From the NCBI GenBank assembly GCA_004369085.1, contig ML210395.1, forward strand, positions 15,752-38,372: a DNA stretch of 22,621 bases. The letters are read 5' to 3'. This DNA is from Coprinopsis marcescibilis (Eukaryota > Basidiomycota > Agaricomycetes > Agaricales > Psathyrellaceae). The translations under genes were made by a program, and so were the position numbers. Shown here in pieces: positions 17,298-22,621 of this stretch (within the stretch, counting starts at the first letter, position 1; every line of letters begins with the position of its first letter). The notes beneath the pieces are model-generated. The model worked only from the letters and a program-made list of their open reading frames with translations, made no database searches and had not been told where the DNA came from.

Positions 17298-17815
17298 GCG
17301 TCACTACCCTCATCCTCCTCTGCGACCTCCACCTGCCCTTCCATCGCCTGGCGCTACCCTCCCTCAACCAAGAAGCTGGATGACGCTATTTAATATTTAG
17401 CAGGATCGTTTATCCGTTCGGTTCGGCTCACTATCCTGCTTCGTATTCGTCCTTCGCCCATTGTGTCGGTCGGCCTTCCCTTCGTTTACGCTTATAGCTT
17501 TCCTCCTACAAGTTCCTCATAGAATTTCTGTAACGCTGTGGTGAATCGCCAATACCACTTTATTCTCCATTTCTCGTTCTCAAACGCGCCAATTTATCAA
17601 GTAATAGAAAGTTCAATGGTCGGTATACAGTCCCGGGTCCCTCGATTGCAAATCTTTAATCAGGATCACGATAAAGCCAATCTTTCCTTTTCCTTTGCTG
17701 AGTCCTTACCAGACGTAACTTCAGATGGAACCTCAAAATTAATGGAAGACGGAGGCGTCCTTCAGAGCCTCACAGTTCACCAGTGAAAGGATCCAGGGAA
17801 CATAAATTGAACGTT
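17298..17815 (+). repeat. orphan gag-like tail, type II, no gag ORF
   Basis: It matches 1895-2405 nearly base for base from GCGTCACTACCCTCATCCTC onward, but the gag ORF that should precede it is absent, replaced by the RPN6 fragment. This marks a recombination or deletion breakpoint at about 17298. It contains the same conserved GTG-starting frame (17538-17786), stopped slightly earlier. Confidence 0.75.
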
Positions 17816-17830
17816 GGAGTCGCCTACTAC

Positions 17831-17862
17831 CATGGTATTTATAGTATTCATGGTATTCATGG
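17831..17862 (+). repeat. 9-bp minisatellite, second copy
   Basis: CATGGTATTTATAGTATTC followed by further 9-bp units, the counterpart of 2427-2460. One unit carries ATAG for ATGG. Confidence 0.7.
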
Positions 17863-18212
17863 TAAATACTAGCGAGTGACTCGGAAGGCAAGTAACAACA
17901 TCTCGAACAAGTTTACAAAGATCCAATCCGTTGTGGGAAAGAAAAAACGAGCCAAAACCCTCGCGCTGTAGCATGCCTTCACCCGTCTAATCCAGCCAGC
18001 CGCTCACCATCGTCGATCATCAATCCTCAATCATCGACAGTATCACATTGCGCGTCCAATTCTAGTTAGGGTCATTAACAGTTAACAGTACTACCTCAGT
18101 CTGTAGTACACTCTACACTCTACGACGTCTCCACCGCTGACACCCAAATCCCCACCCAAACCTACGACATCTCCACCCCCCACCCACCCCTTCACCTCGC
18201 ACAAAAAAAACC
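17863..18212. other. 3' flank of RPN7 copy C
   Basis: No gene is seen. The first part (to about 18045) matches 2461-2640 beside copy A. The second part (GGTCATTAACAGTTAACAGT, then ACTCTACGACGTC) matches 8060-8100 beside copy B. A CACCC-rich run lies just before the RPN7 stop. Confidence 0.55.
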
Positions 18213-21053
18213 CTAATGCAAAACCTTGCTCAACCTCTGTACCTCATTCAACAACAAATCGCCCCTCCTCACCACAACCTCATACTGCGCACTCTTCTTG
18301 CTCGGCCTCCTCGTCTCAACCACCCCATTCACTTTATCAATCCGCGCATGGATCCGGCCTGAAGCTATAAATCTCGATAGTTCGCTACAAGGGAAGTGGG
18401 TATTAGTTGATTAACATTGTGGGGTTTGAGAGAGTTGAGAAAAAGGAACAAGGGAAGAAGGGGAGGAATCGAACGAACGAAAAACGAGGGACCAAAAGAA
18501 ACGAACAGAAAATAAAAAGTAAGAGAAGAGTGGATGAATGGGAGCGGGACCCCGCCCACTCGGTTCGTCGAATCAAGAATCAAGAATCAAGAATCACGAA
18601 TCGCAAAGGAGATTATCCTCAACCTCAAGCTTCACCCGCACCTCCCCACGCTCGACCTGCTTCAATCCCCGCCGCACAAGCCAGACGACCCTCCAACTCT
18701 GATCTTAATCTTAATCTTCAACTCTGCCCTGTCACCGACATAGGACTAACAGACAGACCCTAACCCCAAATCCAAAACCTCCACCCAACGAATCCCCGAA
18801 TCTCATCCAACCATCCAACCAAGCACTTCCAGACCAAAGCAAGCCATCCAAACAAAAAGGTTCACACCACAGTCCAACCATCTCTCCAATCTGAAACATT
18901 CGACAGTGGGAAGTGACGACGACGACGGCCAGGCCCGCGATAAGGAAGGCCCCCGATGAGGAAGGAACAACGACGGGGTGGGTCCTGAACCACAAAGAAC
19001 CAAATCCCAACGAACGAACAAACGAATGACCAAGGGAACCCCTCCTATCCCAATCCATCCTCGCCTTCCTATCCCAAACCGACACCAACCAAACCCTCTC
19101 CGTACCCATTTCGGGATACCATCGAACAAATCAACATCCAACAGCGAACCTATGCACGCGACATAACAGCATCCTCGTGCTCATCGTCCCCATCCCAGTC
19201 CCATCCCGTCACCTGGACCTTGATCCATCGACCACATGTCCACCCCACCCCACTCCCGGCTCATTCTCCCAGCGCATACGCCCCCATTTTTCCATCCGCC
19301 ATCATCCACCATCCATGACAGTCACAACCACGGCGAATATACAGGACGAGACGAACCAAAATCCAAAAATGAATGGCAAAGCAAACCGAGATCGAAACAG
19401 GAATCGAAACCGAACCCAGGCTGAGCAGGGACAAACCCCACGCGCTTCATCCCCATCCCAGTGCAACCCACACAACCACCCAAGGCACTCGTCTCAGTAC
19501 CGATTCCAATGACAGGCCAAACCTGAACCCGAACGCAAACCCGAATCATACTCGAACACAAATAAAAGATAACGAACACAAAGGAACGATACCGAGGATA
19601 TCGAATTGAAAGCAGAGGAGGGGATCAAGGCATGAGACAGGAGGAACTGGCAGGGTAGATTGTAGGGCGTCATACCCGCATCGAACCAAGAAAGCCAATA
19701 CCCAAAACCCTGCACAGCCTACACCATCATTACTACCAACCCACAAACCCACAAACCCAAAAACCCGAGACCAAAACACGAAAAACGAAACACCAACGCC
19801 AAAAACAAAACGCCAAAATGCCAAAATGTCAAAACCCAACGCCGAAAAACCCAAACTTACTTATCAACAAAGCCCTCCCCAACCCCAAACGCCGCACTCA
19901 GACTAGCCAGCGTCAAGCTCCTGTAGCTTTCCAAGAGCTGTGTGTAGGCCAGTATACGCATTTCGCGGAGGTAGTGGTGGGCGTGGGGGTTGAGGATGCG
20001 GGAGAGGATGAGGATTGTGTGTTCGAGGGTTGCTGTTGGGTTGGGTTAGTAGGGGTGAGGGTAGGGTGAGGGTGAGGACAGGGAAAAGGAGAATGACAGG
20101 AGACGCACCAAGATCTTTGAAGAATTTATCATAGTGGCTTTCGTACAGGTTCTTGTAGAGCTCTGCGAGGACTGGTAGTTCCGGTACGACCTGGTTCACC
20201 TTCGGTGCTGATATAACCTACATCGCCCTCCGTCAATAGCTATCACAATCAAAAGCGGAATGTACACACCGGTTTCTTGAGGTCGGGGCGGGAGAGGGTG
20301 AGTGTGCCGTGCCGCTGATGACAGCCATGGGGACGAGGTCGTTGTTGAAGTTGATGAGTTCCGTGGCGGTGAACGTGCTGAGTGCGTCCAGGAAGAGGTC
20401 GGCGGCAGGCTTGAACTGGCGGATGGAGATGAGGTGGACGGCGGTGTGGACTATGAGCCTGTTGCGCCTGTCCTAGTCCACGCCCTCGTCGATGATCTTT
20501 TCGGCCTTTTGCATGTAGGCCGTGGTAAGCGAGTTGTCGGCGAAGAAGAAGCCGATGCGGACGATGGCGAGCACAATGTCGATGCGCGATCCCAGCCCCG
20601 GGGTTTTCTTCGAGGCAAGTACCTGCACCTCCAACGCTTCATCCTAGCGTACATCAGCTTCCGCACCTAACCACCCACCCAATACAATACACACCTTGTC
20701 TCCAATCCTAGTCAAATAATTAACCCAAGTTCTCAAAGCCTCGCTAATCTCAGTATCACCCTCCCGCTGCCCCGCCTCCACCAGCGTCACATTCAACCTA
20801 GACACCTCCTCTTCGTTCCTACTCTCCAGAACTTAACCAGCTCAGCATCAATCCCAATCGTCTTCGAAGCACCCGCTATGATGTTCTTGTACCACTGCCC
20901 CATCTCGTTGGCTTTGATACCAGCCAACAGGTCCTCGCTTGCGGCGTGCCTTCAAGCCTTGTCATGTAGATGACCGAGTTTGGGGTTGGGTAGCATGAAA
21001 AGGCTTTGGGGGTGTGTGAGGTTGGAGATTGAAAGGGCGGTTTCTTCAGCCAT
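18213..21053 (-). pseudogene. RPN7: RPN7 pseudogene copy C
   Basis: All five exons are traceable: 20695-21053, 20270-20643, 20109-20217, 19861-20032 and 18213-18384. It keeps the ATG and the full C-terminal exon ending QRLSKVLH. Lesions shared with copy A: TGA right after GHLHDKA, a one-base frameshift before the REGD-like region, and TAG for the tryptophan in the GDWDRRNRL region. Its own lesion: a 5-base insertion near 20310 (GCCGTGCCGCTG). The RIGDK glycine that is TGA in copy A is intact here. Donor of the last intron is GTAAGT rather than GTGAGT. Exons 3-5 are open. The ancestral protein would be about 394 residues, the usual RPN7 size. Confidence 0.9.
18385..19860 (-). other. swollen last intron of RPN7 copy C (1,476 nt)
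   Basis: Homologous along its length to 8275-9701. It holds purine-rich DNA (18420-18540), two 16-bp units at 18933-18964, the CATCCATC-type region and A/C-rich runs near 19730-19850. There is one extra segment of about 100 nt around 18800-18880 compared with B. No protein-coding gene is supported. Confidence 0.8.
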
Positions 21054-21249
21054 TGTATTAGGTGAGTGGTTGGGTGAGAGGAGGCGGCAGGCAGGATCAA
21101 TCAATTACGCATCATCGTAATCTTCCCACGGGTGACGAAGGACACATCGGAGACTCGAGAGTACTAGCATTTGACTACTAATCCTATTAAACATCAGCTA
21201 CACCTGTTTAATCCCCCAACCACATCATCCGCACCATTCGTTCTTCCCC
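21054..21249 (+). promoter_or_regulatory. RPN7 upstream remnant fused to gag leader, second copy
   Basis: Nearly identical to 4520-4719, with the same join of TCTTCCCACGGGTGACG to GACACATCGGAGACTCGAGA. The identical junction shows that ORFs 3 and 5, together with RPN7 copies A and C, derive from one duplicated segment. Confidence 0.55.
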
Positions 21250-21963
21250 ATGGACGTCCAGGCCAGCTTACCGACCTCCGTTACGATGAACCGCAAACCA
21301 ACTCCAGAATTAACATGGGTCGGCACTGCACACACCGTCCGACAGTTCCTCGAAACCTTTACGTGGCTCTGCAAGCGCTACGACTTCCCATCAGCCTACT
21401 ATGTGAAAGAGGTCATGACCTACATCCCATCCTCCGAATTTATGATCTGGAAAATCGTAGCGCGGGACCATCCGGACTGGGATGATTTCGTCAAGAAGAT
21501 CCTCGAATACTATCCTGAGCCATCCCTCATCGACTCCTCCTCGCGTATGGACCAATTCATTTCTGAAAACAAAGCCGAGCCCAGGGGTACATCCAACAAG
21601 TGCGATTTCTTTGCCTACCTCCGTAGGTTCACCATTGCTTTGAGTGCAATCGAATATCATCGAACAGTGCCAAATTCCGAGAAGGTCAACAAGTTTTGCC
21701 GGGGTCTGGCGCCAATCATCCGCGAGCTCATCGGCAAACACAATCCCCAGGACATGGATGAGGTCATAGCTGCCGGCAATGCAGTTTTTGACTACATTCG
21801 GTTGCTCAATTCGAGAACAATGAATCTCTTTAACCACCTGGTGTATTCAAACCGGGAAATATGCCAGTTGTCGGTTATTGTTCAAGGATACAACCCTTTG
21901 TCCAGCGCGAACAGGGACGAGCCAGGCCTTACTGTTGTTTCGCACGGCCAGACCGACACCTGA
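21250..21963 (+). CDS. gag-like ORF 5 (capsid-like domain protein)
   Basis: An intact 237-residue ORF, the closest relative of ORF 3. The start (ATGGACGTCCAGG) is identical to that of ORF 3. Residues 1-100 differ at only a handful of sites. From 183 to 207 nearly every other residue differs (RLLNSRTMNLFNHLVYSNRE region). Flanking blocks AAGNAVFDY and SVIVQGYNPLSSANRDEPGL are kept. There is no stop or frameshift although RPN7 copy C next to it is dead. A gag-like role in forming capsid-like particles is inferred only from overall resemblance. Confidence 0.65.
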   Translation: MDVQASLPTSVTMNRKPTPELTWVGTAHTVRQFLETFTWLCKRYDFPSAYYVKEVMTYIPSSEFMIWKIVARDHPDWDDFVKKILEYYPEPSLIDSSSRMDQFISENKAEPRGTSNKCDFFAYLRRFTIALSAIEYHRTVPNSEKVNKFCRGLAPIIRELIGKHNPQDMDEVIAAGNAVFDYIRLLNSRTMNLFNHLVYSNREICQLSVIVQGYNPLSSANRDEPGLTVVSHGQTDT

Positions 21964-22527
21964 TTCACCACTTTCCCCATCCTCCTCGCGCCAACCTCTA
22001 ACTTGCCCTTCAGTTGCCTGGTCCTGCAATGGCGCTCCCATTCCTCAATAAAAAAAGCTGGATATGACTACTTGGTACTATTCAGCAGGGTCGCTTCTCC
22101 GTTTGGTTGGCCCACTAGTATCATGATTCGTATCCGTCCACTGCCCGTTGCTTTGTGTTTTGGCCTTCTTTGCTTCAGCTTCTAGTGTTTAGCATTTAAC
22201 ATTCATCCTATCCGTCCCTCATCAAATTTCTGTAAAATTAATTTAGCTTCTTAGGGCTCGCCTACTTCAATAAAATCCCGTTTCGATGTCGACTGGGGAA
22301 AATGCGCCTGTTCGCGCTGTACTGATTACTTTTGACGTCAGAGCGCATACGCCAGCCCGTACAGTTAGGTCTGGCAGTGTGGAGGCTGCAACAATTCCAC
22401 CCAGTACGCCTGCCGGGGAGGAGCCTCTGATTCGCCTTTACGGCTCTTCATCTGTTCCTTCCTGGCAGATGTCGACAATCCTTAACACCCATTAAAACCC
22501 CTGATCGCCACAACACCAAATTCCAAT
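21964..22527 (+). repeat. gag-like tail, type I, copy 3
   Basis: Homologous to 5434-5995 and 7220-7775, with AATAAA at 22269-22274. It ends near CACAACACCAAATTCCAATA, the same limit as the other two, which helps define the repeat edge. Confidence 0.7.
22286..22495 (+). CDS. small conserved ORF in tail, copy 3
   Basis: A 69-residue ORF starting MSTGENAPVRAVLITFDVRA and ending LNTH, colinear with 5757 and 7530. Substitutions include GAA-to-EAA-type changes in the SGSVGAARI block. Unknown family; coding status unproven. Confidence 0.35.
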   Translation: MSTGENAPVRAVLITFDVRAHTPARTVRSGSVEAATIPPSTPAGEEPLIRLYGSSSVPSWQMSTILNTH

Positions 22528-22544
22528 ACAGTCGACACCGTCTT

Positions 22545-22582
22545 ATCCCATAATGGTTGGGGGAAGCCCAAGGTTATGGGAT
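22545..22582 (+). repeat. inverted repeat / hairpin at right edge
   Basis: ATCCCATAA (22545-22553) pairs perfectly with TTATGGGAT (22574-22582). Inside the loop TTGGG pairs with CCCAA. It lies just past the end of the gag tail and belongs to DNA not repeated elsewhere in the window. It could be the terminal part of a small transposon or a chance hairpin. Confidence 0.5.
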
Positions 22583-22621
22583 TTCACGGGGTATGGGTTA
22601 AGGAGGAGGCTTCCGTAAATA

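Noticed and set aside
3332..21053. A functional RPN7 gene in the window
   Set aside because: Each copy has at least two disabling lesions in exons 1-2 or lacks an exon, even though exons 3-5 remain open.
10722..21249. Idea that the NLR guards the proteasome, with RPN7/RPN6 fragments acting as decoys
   Set aside because: The fragments carry stops and frameshifts and are explained by segmental duplication; no fusion of these sequences to the NLR is seen.

Overview
The window looks like accessory DNA from a filamentous basidiomycete, probably an Agaricomycete. The evidence is short 50-60 nt GT-AG introns, a NACHT-ankyrin NLR of the type expanded in mushroom genomes, and two fungal 26S-proteasome lid genes (RPN7 and RPN6) present only as broken copies. 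The species cannot be named from the sequence.

Layout. From 1 to about 10.7 kb and again from 17.3 kb to the right edge, the DNA is a degenerate segmental array. Its unit is [gag-like ORF + tail] - [leader + gag-like ORF + tail] - [RPN7 pseudogene on the minus strand]. Five gag-like ORFs are present (window start-386, 1192-1890, 4720-5433, 6536-7219, 21250-21963), plus one orphan tail (17298-17815). Three RPN7 pseudogenes lie between them: A (3332-4519), B (8103-10721) and C (18213-21053). The gag-like ORFs stay open, while every RPN7 copy carries stops, frameshifts or deletions. A and C share the same lesions, so they were copied after the gene died. B has a different 5' half and looks like a chimera. 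The last RPN7 intron is swollen to about 1.4 kb of low-complexity DNA in B and C, and partly in A.

The centre (about 11.0-17.2 kb) is different. A 1.2-kb stretch with tRNA-like scraps precedes one intact eight-exon gene on the minus strand (16630 to 12243). It encodes a 1,325-residue NACHT NTPase with about 22 ankyrin repeats, 18 of them in nine exact-length 204-bp tandem units. This block is bracketed by two same-strand fragments of the start of an RPN6-like gene (10855 and 17185). The NLR segment therefore seems to have been placed, or left, inside a duplicated RPN7/RPN6 head-to-head locus.

How the parts relate. The only complete multi-exon gene is the NLR, presumably an intracellular receptor for non-self recognition or cell death. 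The gag-like ORFs have no pol, protease, integrase or LTR nearby. They are either remnants of a retroelement or a standalone gag-derived family amplified by segmental duplication, with the proteasome gene as a passenger. No functional interaction between NLR, gag-like proteins and proteasome fragments is shown by the sequence.
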